This document shows positions 1-9,823 of a stretch of 64,000 bases of DNA, piece by piece (within the stretch, counting starts at the first letter, position 1; the number at the start of each line of letters is the position of its first letter). Under the pieces are notes generated by a model. The model made no database searches. It was given only the letters and a program-made list of their open reading frames with translations, and had not been told where the DNA came from. Made by a program: the position numbers and the translations under genes. This DNA comes from DASQZK01 sp963764345 (GTDB taxonomy: Bacteria > Bacteroidota > Bacteroidia > Bacteroidales > GCA-2748055), in contig CAVXSF010000021.1 of NCBI GenBank assembly GCA_963764345.1, positions 43,027-107,026 on the forward strand, written 5' to 3'.

Positions 1-1
1 A

Positions 2-547
2 AAAATAATCGGCGTCCTTTCCGGGACAGGGCTGGATATTATCATTGTTAACCCAACCCGCGTTTATGGCCCCGGACTTCTCTCCGAGAGTAACGGTGTT
101 ACCCGCATGATAGACCGGTATTGTCGCGGAAAATGGCATTTTATTCCCGGAAACGGAAAATCATTCGGGAACTATGTTTTTGTGGATGATGTCGTAAACG
201 GTCATATCCAGGCAATGGCCAAAGGAAAAACCGGAGAACACTATATTCTTGGAGGGGAAAATGCTTCGTATACCATGTTTTTTGATAACCTGTCAAAAGT
301 CTCCGGCAAAAAATACCGGTTGTTTAAATTACCCCTTTTTATGATGTTGCCCGTTGCTTATCTTTTGCTTTTTATTGCCGTGCTGACCCACAGACGTCCG
401 CTTATTACACCGGCCCTGGTAAGGAAATTTAATGCAGACTTCCGGGTGTCTTCCGAAAAAGCGGAAAAAACCCTTGGATATGATCCGCGGAAATTGTCGG
501 ATGGACTTGAAAAAACTATTGAATGGCTTAAACACAGGGAGAAATAA
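2..547 (+). CDS. NAD-dependent epimerase/dehydratase (extended SDR), 5'-truncated
   Basis: This is the C-terminal part of an extended short-chain dehydrogenase; the reading frame is open to the left edge, so the gene starts outside the window. The visible part begins with the family's NPTRVYGPG segment, followed by NYVFVDDVVNGHIQAM, the usual substrate-domain signature of nucleotide-sugar epimerases and related dehydratases. The catalytic YxxxK would lie upstream and cannot be seen. The TAA stop abuts the ATG of the next SDR gene, so the two are probably co-transcribed. The exact substrate is unknown; a nucleotide-sugar or sterol/dihydroflavonol-type substrate is possible from the family. Confidence 0.8.
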   Translation, partial: KIIGVLSGTGLDIIIVNPTRVYGPGLLSESNGVTRMIDRYCRGKWHFIPGNGKSFGNYVFVDDVVNGHIQAMAKGKTGEHYILGGENASYTMFFDNLSKVSGKKYRLFKLPLFMMLPVAYLLLFIAVLTHRRPLITPALVRKFNADFRVSSEKAEKTLGYDPRKLSDGLEKTIEWLKHREK

Positions 548-1363
548 ATGATTAACTCAGAAAAATTTACGCTGGTTACCGGTGCCAGTTCGGGAATTGG
601 TAAAGCCATTTCCTTCGAACTGGCAAAAAGGAAACACAATGTACTTCTGGTATCTTTGCCAGGGCAGGGCCTTGAAAAAATAGCAGCTGAACTTCAATCC
701 CGTTATCAGATTAAGACCGGTTGGTTTGAGACAGATCTGTCTATGACCCGCGGGCCAAAAAGCGTATTTGACTGGACAAGGAGTGAAAACTACACCGTTC
801 AATACCTGGTCAACAACGCAGGTATCGCAGGTACTATGGCCATCGATAATGTGGATGAAAAATATATTGACGATCGTTTGCTGGTTAATATCCGCGCACT
901 CGTTATCCTTTGCCGCTATTTTATCCCCGAAATGAAAAAATTACCGTCCGCCGGCATATTGAATATCTCAAGCCTCTCTGCCTTTTTCTCCATACCCTTT
1001 AAAAGCATTTATGCTGCATCTAAAGCCTTTGTCATGAATTTCAGCAGAGCTATCCGTACCGAACTGAAAAACACCAATATTTCAGTTTCCGTAGTATGCC
1101 CAAACGGGGTGAGAACAAATCAGGGGACCCATGCAAGAATAGAGGCCCATGGGAATAAAGGCCGGCTGGTAACCCTTGACTCTGAAGAAGTGGCAAGGAT
1201 CGCTGTTGATGGCATGTTAAAACGAAAGTTCCTGATCATACCCGGAAAATTGAACTATATGCTGTTTACCGCTTCCCGCTTTATTCCGATAAGTATTCAA
1301 CAATACTTCCTTTACCGGGAATTTTATAAGGAAATAATCGTGAAAGGGAACCGGGAGCCATAG
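548..1363 (+). CDS. Classical SDR family oxidoreductase
   Basis: A 271-residue short-chain dehydrogenase, the usual length for a classical SDR with a small C-terminal extension. The N-terminal cofactor motif TGASSGIGKA (about residues 12-21), the NNAGIAG motif (about 89-95) and the catalytic YAASK (near 157-161) are intact, with the catalytic serine in the preceding NISSLS segment. It therefore should be an active NAD(P)(H)-dependent oxidoreductase. Its ATG directly follows the stop of the upstream extended SDR, suggesting one operon acting on related lipid, sterol-like or sugar substrates. The substrate is not predictable from the sequence. Confidence 0.85.
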   Translation: MINSEKFTLVTGASSGIGKAISFELAKRKHNVLLVSLPGQGLEKIAAELQSRYQIKTGWFETDLSMTRGPKSVFDWTRSENYTVQYLVNNAGIAGTMAIDNVDEKYIDDRLLVNIRALVILCRYFIPEMKKLPSAGILNISSLSAFFSIPFKSIYAASKAFVMNFSRAIRTELKNTNISVSVVCPNGVRTNQGTHARIEAHGNKGRLVTLDSEEVARIAVDGMLKRKFLIIPGKLNYMLFTASRFIPISIQQYFLYREFYKEIIVKGNREP

Positions 1364-1452
1364 CCAAATCGTTCCCGGCAGCTGTATGAACGGGCCTTCT
1401 GCACATAATCTCTGGTTCTGGGTAGAATTTTTCTTTGAATGACCCGGAAGCA

Positions 1453-2307
1453 TCAATAAATGCCCTGGGTGGTGAATCCTGCCGGTACGTGTTTTTCCCT
1501 GGGCGTGATACTGAGTACAGGAATGTCGGAACGGTATAGCATCTGCTGCCCGTAAGTTCCAATAAGTATATTGAGATTGCTTGCCTTGTGCATCATTATC
1601 ATCACCAGGTCAGCATCTATGGCATTAATATAATTCGTGGCAAGAGTAACCAGGTTTTCCCCATGCAACTTCTTCGGTACAACGGGAATCCTTCTTTTCT
1701 TCAAATACTCAGTACTCTGCTGCAAATAAGCATTTAACCGGCTGTTTAGCTTTTTGTTGTGCGAAGTGGTGACGCTCACAAGATGAACTTCTGCGCCGAA
1801 AATCTCTGCTATCTCTGCCGCAACAGGTACTTTTTGCCTGGTATCCACATGCATCTTCAGGGGAACAACGATTTTTTTTATGCCTGCCGGCACCTTTTTT
1901 CGAATGGTAATGACCGGGTTGGATGTTGCTGAAATAATTTTAAACGCATTACTGCCAATGAAAAATTCTTCAAATCCTGACGCACCATGGGTCGAAGCAC
2001 ATATCACACTCTCTTTGTACGATTCAGCCTGTTTTACGATCTCTTCATATATCCTTCCCTTCTTAATAATGTACCGGAGCTTTGATCCGTTCTCACAGAG
2101 CGGGGAATAAGTCTTTATGATCTTTTCAAATTCCTTCCCGGCATACCGATGCTCTTCTTCAAGCGACCCCGGACGAAAATCTTCACTCGTTTTCTGAACA
2201 TATACCATTTGAATGTTGATGCTTTGTTTCCGGGAAAACAAAAGGGCCATTTCAATCCCCTTAAGGGAATCGGCTGAGAAATCCACCGGTATAATAAAAT
2301 TTTTCAT
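1453..2307 (-). CDS. Universal stress protein with two UspA domains
   Basis: A 284-residue protein made of two tandem UspA domains (about 1-140 and 148-275). The first begins with the typical KNFIIPVDFSADS strand and ends with a glycine-rich segment (STHGASGF ... GSNAF) matching the ATP-binding type of Usp; the second is more divergent but keeps the DLVMIMMHKAS region and the final strand. Tandem Usp proteins are common in Bacteroidota and act in the cytoplasm during stress or energy limitation. The gene is convergent with the SDR pair and faces away from the sugar permease gene, so it is probably monocistronic. Physiological role is inferred from the family only. Confidence 0.85.
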   Translation of the reverse strand: MKNFIIPVDFSADSLKGIEMALLFSRKQSINIQMVYVQKTSEDFRPGSLEEEHRYAGKEFEKIIKTYSPLCENGSKLRYIIKKGRIYEEIVKQAESYKESVICASTHGASGFEEFFIGSNAFKIISATSNPVITIRKKVPAGIKKIVVPLKMHVDTRQKVPVAAEIAEIFGAEVHLVSVTTSHNKKLNSRLNAYLQQSTEYLKKRRIPVVPKKLHGENLVTLATNYINAIDADLVMIMMHKASNLNILIGTYGQQMLYRSDIPVLSITPREKHVPAGFTTQGIY

Positions 2308-2578
2308 GTGGCTATGGTATCTGGATTAAGGGCTAAATTAAAAAATAAATATCAGACTTTTAATATACCATGTAAATTTCAGTGTCAAATTTCCCGGAAA
2401 GCATGGAAAAACATGGTTTCATCCCCTTGCCAGACTCTCAAATTGTACATCATATCCCCTTGTTCGGACAAATATTAATTCCGGAATATACTTTTATTCA
2501 TGAATAATTCAGGTTCTGAAACATCAAAATCCTGAGAAAAGCTTATTTTTACGCTTCAAAACCAAATATTAAGAATAT

Positions 2579-4060
2579 ATGGCCGCTGGTAATACAGTTA
2601 TTACTTCAAGCCCAGTCGCTGAGACATCAGATAATAAAGGTTACAGGACTGCCTTCATTGTTATGACTGCCTTGTTTTTCATGTGGGGTTTCATAACGTG
2701 TATGAATGATATTCTGATCCCCTTTCTTAAAAAAGTCTTTGATCTAAACTATGCTCAGGCGATGCTGGTGCAGTTCACTTTTTTCGGCGCCTACTTCATC
2801 GGATCACTGATTTATTTCATCATCTCAACTACTCTTGGAGATCCGATATATAAAATAGGATATAAACGGAGTATTATCATCGGGCTCCTCCTTTCCGCAC
2901 TGGGATGTATTATGTTTTACCCGGCAGCAAGCCTGAAAATTTATGGACTCTTTCTGGCCGCATTGTTCGTGCTGGCTCTTGGATTCACCTTGCTGCAAAT
3001 TGCTGCCAACCCTTACATTGCCATATTAGGACCGCCGGAAGGGGCTTCATCCAGACTTAACTTATCACAGGGTTTTAATTCTTTCGGAACAACGATTGCT
3101 CCGATCATCGGCGGATATTTCGTCTTTCATTTCTTTGCCCTTTACGGGAAACCCCTCCTCGATACCATGGGAAATGTGGTCATGACCGACATCAAAGAAC
3201 CGCTGACAGCTTTCAGTGTGCAGGTTCCTTATGTCTTTTTTTCCGGAATTTTCCTCCTGCTCGCTGTTCTCATCGGCTTTACAAAATTACCACGACTCAC
3301 CGGTGATCATGATATCGAAATCAATGCAGGTGCCCTTCGTTACAGAAACCTGGTCCTCGGTTTCGTGGCCATTTTTATGTACGTCGGGGCAGAAGTCAGT
3401 ATAGGAAGCTTATTTATTAACTATGCCAGGGAACTCTTAAATTTTCCGGAGATGACGGCAAAATCCTTCCTGGCTTTCTATTGGGGCGGTGCCATGATCG
3501 GCCGCTTCCTGGGAGCCATTTCACTTTCAAACAAAGCTTCTGAAAGCCGGAAACTTAAAGGAATGGCCCTTACCAGTATAGTTGGATTCTTTCTGATCTA
3601 TTTTATCGTTTACCTCGAAAGCTCCGATGGCTTCCCGATCATAAATGTTCTGCCGTTCATCGGATTCCTGTTATTGAACTTCCTGGCTTTCCGGCTGGGT
3701 AAATCCATGCCGGCAAGAACACTCCTTATCTTTGCTTTGGTGAATATTCTCTTGCTTATCTCCGCAATGGCTTTTACAGGTAAATTCTCGCTCTGGTTCA
3801 TTATTGGTATCGGCCTATTCAATTCTATCATGTGGTCCAATATTTTTACCCTTGCGATCAAAGATCTTGGGAAATATACAAGTCAGGCTTCGTCCATCCT
3901 TATCATGGGAATTCTCGGCGGAGCAATATTACCCCTGATCCAGGGCAGTATAGCTGATACCATCGGAGCTATCCACTATTCCTTCTTTATCCCGGTGCTG
4001 GCATATACATTCCTGGCCTACTATGGATGGAAAGGACATATCCCGAAAAAAATCTGGTAG
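2579..4060 (+). CDS. MFS sugar transporter, FHS (fucose/glucose-galactose permease) family
   Basis: A 493-residue major facilitator protein with about 12 hydrophobic segments. The first helix contains FFMWGFITCMNDILIP, the characteristic motif of the fucose-galactose-glucose:H+ symporter (FucP/GluP) family, and helix 4-5 contains LQIAANPYIAILGPP, also typical. It should import a hexose or N-acetylhexosamine by proton or sodium symport in the inner membrane. A ROK kinase follows 143 bp downstream, a classical import-then-phosphorylate pairing. No regulator gene is adjacent. The sugar cannot be named from sequence; glucose, galactose, mannose, fucose or GlcNAc are all used by relatives. Confidence 0.88.
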   Translation: MAAGNTVITSSPVAETSDNKGYRTAFIVMTALFFMWGFITCMNDILIPFLKKVFDLNYAQAMLVQFTFFGAYFIGSLIYFIISTTLGDPIYKIGYKRSIIIGLLLSALGCIMFYPAASLKIYGLFLAALFVLALGFTLLQIAANPYIAILGPPEGASSRLNLSQGFNSFGTTIAPIIGGYFVFHFFALYGKPLLDTMGNVVMTDIKEPLTAFSVQVPYVFFSGIFLLLAVLIGFTKLPRLTGDHDIEINAGALRYRNLVLGFVAIFMYVGAEVSIGSLFINYARELLNFPEMTAKSFLAFYWGGAMIGRFLGAISLSNKASESRKLKGMALTSIVGFFLIYFIVYLESSDGFPIINVLPFIGFLLLNFLAFRLGKSMPARTLLIFALVNILLLISAMAFTGKFSLWFIIGIGLFNSIMWSNIFTLAIKDLGKYTSQASSILIMGILGGAILPLIQGSIADTIGAIHYSFFIPVLAYTFLAYYGWKGHIPKKIW

Positions 4061-4203
4061 GTATGCCCCTTTTGAAACAAAGTAAATATGAAGACCGGCC
4101 TGTTGTGGTGACATCCCGCCCGGCAGCCGGTAGTAAATAAATTTGAAAATATTGATATATTGTGTCGACCGGGTATTATAGCTCTCCATGGCTTCCCGAT
4201 TAA

Positions 4204-5178
4204 ATGAATGATGAAATGAAGAAAGATGTAGTTTTAGGTATCGATATTGGCGGAACATTTACCAAATTTGGTATGGTCACGGAAGATGGAAACGTCTTTA
4301 ACGAAGACTCCGTTCAGACAGACCTCCATGAGGATATTAACCTGTACATAAAAGACCTGAAAAAAGCCGTTCAAGACAAAGCTAAGAATGACGGCTTTAA
4401 TATCACCGGTATAGGCGTAGGTGCACCAAATGGGAATTTTTATAACGGAACAATCGAGTTTGCACCCAACCTTCGCTGGAAAGGAATCATTAACCTGGCA
4501 AAATTGTTTGAACAGGAATTCCGGGTCCCGGTTACCGTTACAAATGATGCCAATGCCGCCGCTATGGGAGAATTGCTCTATGGGAATGCTCGCGGGATGA
4601 AGGATTTTATCATGATAACCCTTGGGACCGGACTGGGCAGCGGCCTGGTTGTTAACGGGGAAATGGTATACGGACACGATGGATTTGCCGGAGAACTTGG
4701 ACATACTACGGTCTTCATGAACGGCCGGCATTGCGCCTGCGGCCGCCAGGGCTGCCTCGAAACTTACGTCTCGGCTCCCGGAATCAAACGAACGGTCTTT
4801 GAACTTCTGGGATCGGAAATTCATGACAGCCCCCTGAGAAATATCAGTTTCACCGACCTCGACGCTATTATGATCAGCCAGTTTGCAGACCAAAACGATA
4901 TCATCGCCCTTAAAGCTTTTGATTTTACAGGAAAAATCCTGGGCCTGAAACTGGCCGACGCAGTTGCTCATACCAGCCCCGAAGCGATTTTCCTGTTTGG
5001 AGGATTAGCCAATGCCGGACACCTGCTGTTTGACCCGGTAAAAAAATATATGGAGGAATTCCTTCTGCCAATATTCCAGAATAAAGTCAGACTGGAACCT
5101 TCGGCTCTCCAGCATAAAAATATCGCCGTGCTCGGAGCTGCAGCACTGATGTGGAACGAAATGCATAAAAAAAACTAA
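4204..5178 (+). CDS. ROK family sugar kinase (glucokinase-like)
   Basis: A 324-residue ROK protein. It has the phosphate-binding GIDIGGTFTKFG (about residues 12-23), a central NDANAAAMGE with the catalytic aspartate, GTGLGSG, and the ROK zinc-binding signature HCACGRQGCLET, with ELGHT providing the histidine. All catalytic and zinc ligands look intact, so it should be an active cytoplasmic ATP-dependent hexokinase. It probably phosphorylates the sugar imported by the FHS permease just upstream. Its 3' end overlaps the convergent lipoprotein gene by 4 bp. There is no N-terminal DNA-binding domain, so it is a kinase rather than a NagC-type repressor. Confidence 0.88.
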   Translation: MNDEMKKDVVLGIDIGGTFTKFGMVTEDGNVFNEDSVQTDLHEDINLYIKDLKKAVQDKAKNDGFNITGIGVGAPNGNFYNGTIEFAPNLRWKGIINLAKLFEQEFRVPVTVTNDANAAAMGELLYGNARGMKDFIMITLGTGLGSGLVVNGEMVYGHDGFAGELGHTTVFMNGRHCACGRQGCLETYVSAPGIKRTVFELLGSEIHDSPLRNISFTDLDAIMISQFADQNDIIALKAFDFTGKILGLKLADAVAHTSPEAIFLFGGLANAGHLLFDPVKKYMEEFLLPIFQNKVRLEPSALQHKNIAVLGAAALMWNEMHKKN

Positions 5179-6989
5179 TCCTTTTCCAGGACTTCATTAA
5201 TTTCAAGCTCCCAGTTGGACCTGATATTGATCTCCCCATCGTAATATTCGACTTTTTCAGGCTGAATACCTTTGAGGTAATTCCCGGTGTCCCATTTCCG
5301 GTTCCCATTATAATCATGAATAAACTTTATCTTGTATTGCGCAGGCTTTAGATAATTGAAGTCAACTTTCTCATCCTTTGAAATGAATTTCTCTTCCAAA
5401 ATGTTTTCTTTCTGATCCATTAACTGCACAATTACCGGACAATCCACACCCCGGATACCTACATGCAAAATCCCGTAATATCCCTCATCCCGGGTGATAA
5501 AACTGACATCGGTCGTATCATTCGTGAGCCCGTAAATACCAGTGATGGCTCCGGGAAGAACCAAAAGCCTGTAAGTCGTCTTCTCCTTCCATGGATTATA
5601 CAAACGCACCAACCGTATATCCATACTGTCCCTTTGAAGCCGGTAATTTTCCTTCGTGAATACCGAATCTTCTTTACTGAAAAGTTCTATCCGGGAGGTG
5701 TCCGTGTTCGCAATCGGGACATCAGTCCTGATGACAACAGGCAGATTCAACTCCTGCGTCGCCTTATTATTAATGGTCTTTAAAATTAGAATTGAATCAG
5801 GCTCTTCCTTTGTCTTTTTTCGGTTTTTGGCCGGCTCACGGTAAGCAAAGTTTAGGGTGTCCGACATAGATACTTTCCTTCCCAGGGAATCTGTTCCGGT
5901 AAAAATCGCGGCCAGCCTGATTGTATCCATATCAATTACTGACGGTTCGGTAACCCAGAATATGAAGCTGTCGTTAAGGGCATTCTTTTCCGGAAGATAC
6001 CAGTTTTCATGCGCGGGGTCAAGTGAAATGATCCTGAAACTGTCTGTAACCGGATTATTAAAGGAAAATTTAAGCACCCTTCTGTCTTTGCGGCTAAAGT
6101 CGGTGAGATATTGCTTTTCATTATTCTCCTGGAAAAGGAACAACCGGATTAAAATCTTACCCTCATATTTCCTGGCCGATGCCTGTTGAAAGGAATCAAT
6201 TCTGCTCTGCATCAGACTGTCGGCTTCCATATTCAACGAGTCCACGACAAGCGTGTCGGGATGCAGCCGTGTGAAATATTCAGGCGTAATATCAAGCGCT
6301 GAATCCAGAAAAGCAATCTCTTCGTTGGGAAGATCAAACCGATAATTTGAATTCAGATCTTTCAGTGCAAAAATATGAAAGGTATCTGATTTCAGATTGT
6401 TCAAGGCGAAGTAACCCTCTTTGTCCGTCTTCCCTACATATAACGGACTTTCCTTCAGAAAGGCTGAATCGCTCAGATCGTTATAAAGTAAAATGCTTAC
6501 CGGATCCTTTGATGGCTGAAGGTTGAACGCATCAACCAGACGGCCGTAAATTGAAAGAGAATCAACAAAATTGCCGGTTGAAAAAACATATTCATAATTA
6601 GACAGAATATTCCCTTCGTTGTTATCTTTGATCGACTCCCCGAAATTCAGGGTATAGGTCGTGCTGTCCTGCAATTCATTGTTCAGATCAATAAGGATGG
6701 TCTTGTTCTTTAATATCACATCAACCCGGTCTTTGAGAGGAGGCGAAACGACAAGTTGCTGATTTACATTATCCAGGGTGATGAATTCATCGAAAGTGAT
6801 CTCAATTTTCTGCCCCTTAAAATGGATCGAATAATTCGGAGGTTCAGATTTCAGTACCACAGGGGGTTTTGTGTCTTTAGGCCCACCTGTCAGACTGCCA
6901 ATTTTGGCGCAATCAGACAGGAAAAGAAGAATTGCCGGCAGAAGAAAATATAAATGTGACCTTTTCAAGCTTTTTGTCTTTATCAGCAA
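5175..6989 (-). CDS. Ig-like domain lipoprotein (Bacteroidota conserved surface/periplasmic protein)
   Basis: A 604-residue lipoprotein: a hydrophobic N-terminus ends in a lipobox-like LLFLSDC (Cys near residue 27), followed by GSLTGGPKDTKPP, a hallmark of a widespread Bacteroidota family. Residues about 40-135 form an SbsA-type Ig-like domain (KIEITFDEFITLDN ... TTYTLNFGESIKDN). The middle contains a carboxypeptidase-regulatory-like segment (about 145-230, KDLNSNYRFD), and the C-terminus is another beta-rich region ending YNGNRKWDTGNYLKG. The function is unknown; the family is outer-membrane anchored and has no enzymatic motif. Overlaps the convergent ROK gene by 4 bp. Confidence 0.8.
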   Translation of the reverse strand: MLIKTKSLKRSHLYFLLPAILLFLSDCAKIGSLTGGPKDTKPPVVLKSEPPNYSIHFKGQKIEITFDEFITLDNVNQQLVVSPPLKDRVDVILKNKTILIDLNNELQDSTTYTLNFGESIKDNNEGNILSNYEYVFSTGNFVDSLSIYGRLVDAFNLQPSKDPVSILLYNDLSDSAFLKESPLYVGKTDKEGYFALNNLKSDTFHIFALKDLNSNYRFDLPNEEIAFLDSALDITPEYFTRLHPDTLVVDSLNMEADSLMQSRIDSFQQASARKYEGKILIRLFLFQENNEKQYLTDFSRKDRRVLKFSFNNPVTDSFRIISLDPAHENWYLPEKNALNDSFIFWVTEPSVIDMDTIRLAAIFTGTDSLGRKVSMSDTLNFAYREPAKNRKKTKEEPDSILILKTINNKATQELNLPVVIRTDVPIANTDTSRIELFSKEDSVFTKENYRLQRDSMDIRLVRLYNPWKEKTTYRLLVLPGAITGIYGLTNDTTDVSFITRDEGYYGILHVGIRGVDCPVIVQLMDQKENILEEKFISKDEKVDFNYLKPAQYKIKFIHDYNGNRKWDTGNYLKGIQPEKVEYYDGEINIRSNWELEINEVLEKD

Positions 6990-7182
6990 ATCTACAAAGT
7001 TAAATGATTAACGCAGAAAACAGCCTGAAATTATTTTGCGGGGGCGCTGTATACAATAGCTTTCACCGGAGATGTTCTCCATGACCATGCAGCCCTGCAT
7101 CGAAATTAACATTTCTTAAATCAGGGATAAGAATATTTTTGTAAGTTTAGCGTTCGATTTAAATAAATCAAATACACTGATC

Positions 7183-8058
7183 ATGTTATTGCAAAGTATT
7201 GTCTGGAATGTCAACCCCTGGCTCGTAAAATTTGGAGATGGTTTCGGTATCCGCTGGTACGGCCTTCTCTTTGCCAGTGGATTCCTCTTCGGCTATATGA
7301 TTTTTACCCGCTTTTTTATTAAACAGGGCCTCTCAATCGAGCTGCTCGATAAACTGACCATTTATGTGGCCCTCGGAACTGTCATCGGGGCGCGACTGGG
7401 TCATTGTATATTCTACGATGCCCATTATTATATCCAACATCCACTTGAAATCCTCGAGATCTGGAAAGGCGGCCTGGCAAGTCACGGGGGTGCCATCGGC
7501 ATCCTGATCGCCCTGTGGCTTTTTGTCAGGAAATATAAACTTCCCTTCCTGTGGATCATGGACCGGGTGACCGTCGTCACAGCTCTTGCCGGTTTCTTTA
7601 TCCGTACCGGAAACCTTATGAACTCTGAGATTTACGGTCGGCCTACCAAACTCCCCTGGGGTTTTGAATTTATCCGCGACCAAAGCCGGGTGAATTTCTA
7701 TGATCCCAACACCGGTAAACTCCTCGGACAACATCTGCCCTGCCATCCCACTCAAATCTATGAAGGACTGAGCTATCTTCTCATCTTTATAATTCTTTTC
7801 TGGGCTATCAGAAAATACGGACCCAAACTTAAAGACGGCGTAATCTTTGCCTGGTTCCTTATCTCTGTCTTTACCGCCCGTTTCTTCATCGAATACTTAA
7901 AGTTTGTTCAGTCCGATTTCGAAAACCAGCTGATAAATAAAATTCATCTCGACATGGGCCAGTTACTTAGCATCCCCTTTGTGCTTTTTGGTATCGGATT
8001 GCTGATCTGGTTGAGAAAACACGGCAAACACACACAAACCATACAACCCGCAAAATAG
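7183..8058 (+). CDS. lgt: Prolipoprotein diacylglyceryl transferase
   Basis: Lgt transfers a diacylglyceryl group from phosphatidylglycerol to the lipobox cysteine of prolipoproteins, the first step of lipoprotein maturation in the inner membrane. The 291-residue product has seven hydrophobic segments and the family landmarks: FGIRWYGL near the N-terminus, SHGGAIG (about 105-111) and the signature FFIRTGNLMNSEIYGRPT (about 145-162) with the essential arginine and glutamate, plus HPTQIYEG near 195. It appears monocistronic. A -7-like TAAGTTTA lies at 7142-7149. This window encodes several lipoproteins that need it. Confidence 0.95.
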   Translation: MLLQSIVWNVNPWLVKFGDGFGIRWYGLLFASGFLFGYMIFTRFFIKQGLSIELLDKLTIYVALGTVIGARLGHCIFYDAHYYIQHPLEILEIWKGGLASHGGAIGILIALWLFVRKYKLPFLWIMDRVTVVTALAGFFIRTGNLMNSEIYGRPTKLPWGFEFIRDQSRVNFYDPNTGKLLGQHLPCHPTQIYEGLSYLLIFIILFWAIRKYGPKLKDGVIFAWFLISVFTARFFIEYLKFVQSDFENQLINKIHLDMGQLLSIPFVLFGIGLLIWLRKHGKHTQTIQPAK

Positions 8059-8305
8059 ACCGGACACGTCCTGGCTTTTTCGTTCTGAATTTGTGTTAAA
8101 ACACAAGCGCTGTAAAACATTTTGCACAAATTTTAGTTTCTATTAGCGAAAAACAATGTGTGCCGGGGATGACCGGAAGGGGGGGTGAAGGGTAACCGTT
8201 GATCAGACAAACAGCCTTCCGTTTGCAATTTCTACTAAGTTTACTGGTAAAATGAATTCTATTTGATCCGTAAAATTCCGGTTAACGTAGTTAAAACTTG
8301 TCATA

Positions 8306-9589
8306 ATGGATTATTTCATGGAATTTGTACGGGCACTGGTATTATTGATGCTGGAGATGGCTCCCTATCTTCTTCTGGGCTTCCTGTTCGCAGGAATGCT
8401 TTACGCCTGGTTTCCAGCTCACAAAGTCGCTAAATACCTTGGGAAAAATAATTCGGGCTCCGTCATAAATGCTGCTTTGTTGGGCATCCCGCTTCCACTA
8501 TGTAGTTGTGGCGTTATTCCAACCGGCGTTTCATTTTATAAAACCGGGGCTTCTAAAGGATCTGCCGTATCATTTCTGATTTCGACACCACAAACCGGTG
8601 TGGATTCGGTTATGGTTACCTGGTCTCTTCTTGGCTTACCTATGGCCATTATCAGACCAATAATCGCTCTTGTAACCGGCTTTCTTGGTGGTTTTCTCAC
8701 AAACCGGTCGGAAAACCGGTCGGAAAACCGGTCACCAAAACCACCGGAGATACCCGCCTTGCCTGAAAATAAAAAGACGGGTATAATCGCTATGCTCCGA
8801 TATGCCTACATTGAATTTCTGGAAGATATCGTAAAATGGTTGTCGATCGGTTTGCTCATCGCAGCCCTCATCACCGTCATTATTCCCGACGACTTCTTCC
8901 TGCGCTACCTGTCAAACGACTACCTCAGCATGATCGTTATTCTGGCAGCCTCCGTACCCTTGTATGTGTGTGCAACCGGATCAGTGCCTATTGCCGCAGC
9001 CCTCATGCTTAAAGGCTTATCGCCCGGTGCCGCCATTGTGTTTCTGATGGCCGGACCAGCTACCAATGCGGCCACCATCTCAGTCATTGGCAATGTGATG
9101 GGTAAAAAAACACTTTTCTATTACCTCTTTTCTATTATCGCCGGAGCCCTCTTCTTTGGTATCGCTGTAAATGAATTTTTACCCCGGGAATGGTTTACCA
9201 GGGCTGTCCATGAAATGAATCCGGCTACCGGTTCACATGAATTCCTTCCCTACTGGCTTCAGGCTGGATCCGCTGTTCTGCTGTCGGTACTGATGCTAAA
9301 CGGTCTGATAAGAAAATATTTTCCCCGCCTGTTTAAAAAACAGGAACTAAATAATGAACCTTTAAAAATGAATCGGATGACAATCAAAAAAGTAAATGTA
9401 GAGGGTATGACCTGTAATCATTGTAAAATGACCGTCGAAAACAACATTCGTAAAATAGAAGGCGTCGAATCTGTCCATGCTGATCTCTCAACCGGAGCCG
9501 TAACCATTGAAGGCGAAATCGTTGACCTGTCAGCTGTCGAGGAAACCGTTAACGGCCTGGGCTATAAATACACCGGAGCAGAAAATTAA
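8306..9589 (+). CDS. Permease (DUF318 / SO_0444-type metal efflux) with C-terminal heavy-metal-associated domain
   Basis: A 427-residue two-part protein. Residues 1-345 form a multi-spanning permease of the DUF318/ArsP-like superfamily, with PLPLCSCGVIPTG near residue 65 (the conserved CSCG core) and a second-half VPLYVCATGSVPIAAAL. Residues about 358-427 form a heavy-metal-associated domain with GMTCNHCKMTVEN; both metal-binding cysteines are present. This layout matches the Cu/Zn efflux permeases annotated as SO_0444 family, so export of a soft metal is the best guess. The cytoplasmic loop carries a 12-bp tandem repeat at 8701-8733. It stands alone in its operon. Confidence 0.82.
   Translation: MDYFMEFVRALVLLMLEMAPYLLLGFLFAGMLYAWFPAHKVAKYLGKNNSGSVINAALLGIPLPLCSCGVIPTGVSFYKTGASKGSAVSFLISTPQTGVDSVMVTWSLLGLPMAIIRPIIALVTGFLGGFLTNRSENRSENRSPKPPEIPALPENKKTGIIAMLRYAYIEFLEDIVKWLSIGLLIAALITVIIPDDFFLRYLSNDYLSMIVILAASVPLYVCATGSVPIAAALMLKGLSPGAAIVFLMAGPATNAATISVIGNVMGKKTLFYYLFSIIAGALFFGIAVNEFLPREWFTRAVHEMNPATGSHEFLPYWLQAGSAVLLSVLMLNGLIRKYFPRLFKKQELNNEPLKMNRMTIKKVNVEGMTCNHCKMTVENNIRKIEGVESVHADLSTGAVTIEGEIVDLSAVEETVNGLGYKYTGAEN
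8701..8733. repeat. 12-bp in-frame tandem repeat inside the metal permease gene
   Basis: The unit aaccggtcggaa occurs about 2.7 times in a row and encodes the residues NRSENRSENRS in a cytoplasmic loop between two permease halves. Because the unit is a multiple of three, copy-number change would lengthen or shorten the loop without breaking the frame. Confidence 0.7.
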
Positions 9590-9735
9590 CCCTGGTAATA
9601 ATACCGGTTTATCTTACATGGCAGCTGATCCCCGGTAAAATAGTGAACCCCTTCTTTGATCAGCCGGCAGACAAATCCTTGCTGTCATTTCTATTTTAAG
9701 CTTTCTGGTGAAATGGGATCTTCATAAATAATCCC

Positions 9736-9743
9736 TAACTTTG
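9736..9743 (+). promoter_or_regulatory. Candidate -7 element of gpmA
   Basis: TAACTTTG matches the Bacteroidota primary sigma factor -7 consensus TAnnTTTG and lies 80 bp before the gpmA start. A clear -33 TTTG partner at the usual spacing is not obvious, so the call rests on one element. Confidence 0.35.
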
Positions 9744-9823
9744 AAGCCCGGATTTAATTTGGAAAACAGACGATGAATACTCCCGAATTCACCTTCAAAC
9801 AAAAACTTTAAAATTTATATAGT

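Noticed and set aside
4234..4971. A 245-codon minus-strand open frame inside the ROK kinase gene
   Set aside because: It is fully antisense to a gene with intact ROK motifs and shows no domain pattern of its own; long antisense frames are common in this GC range.
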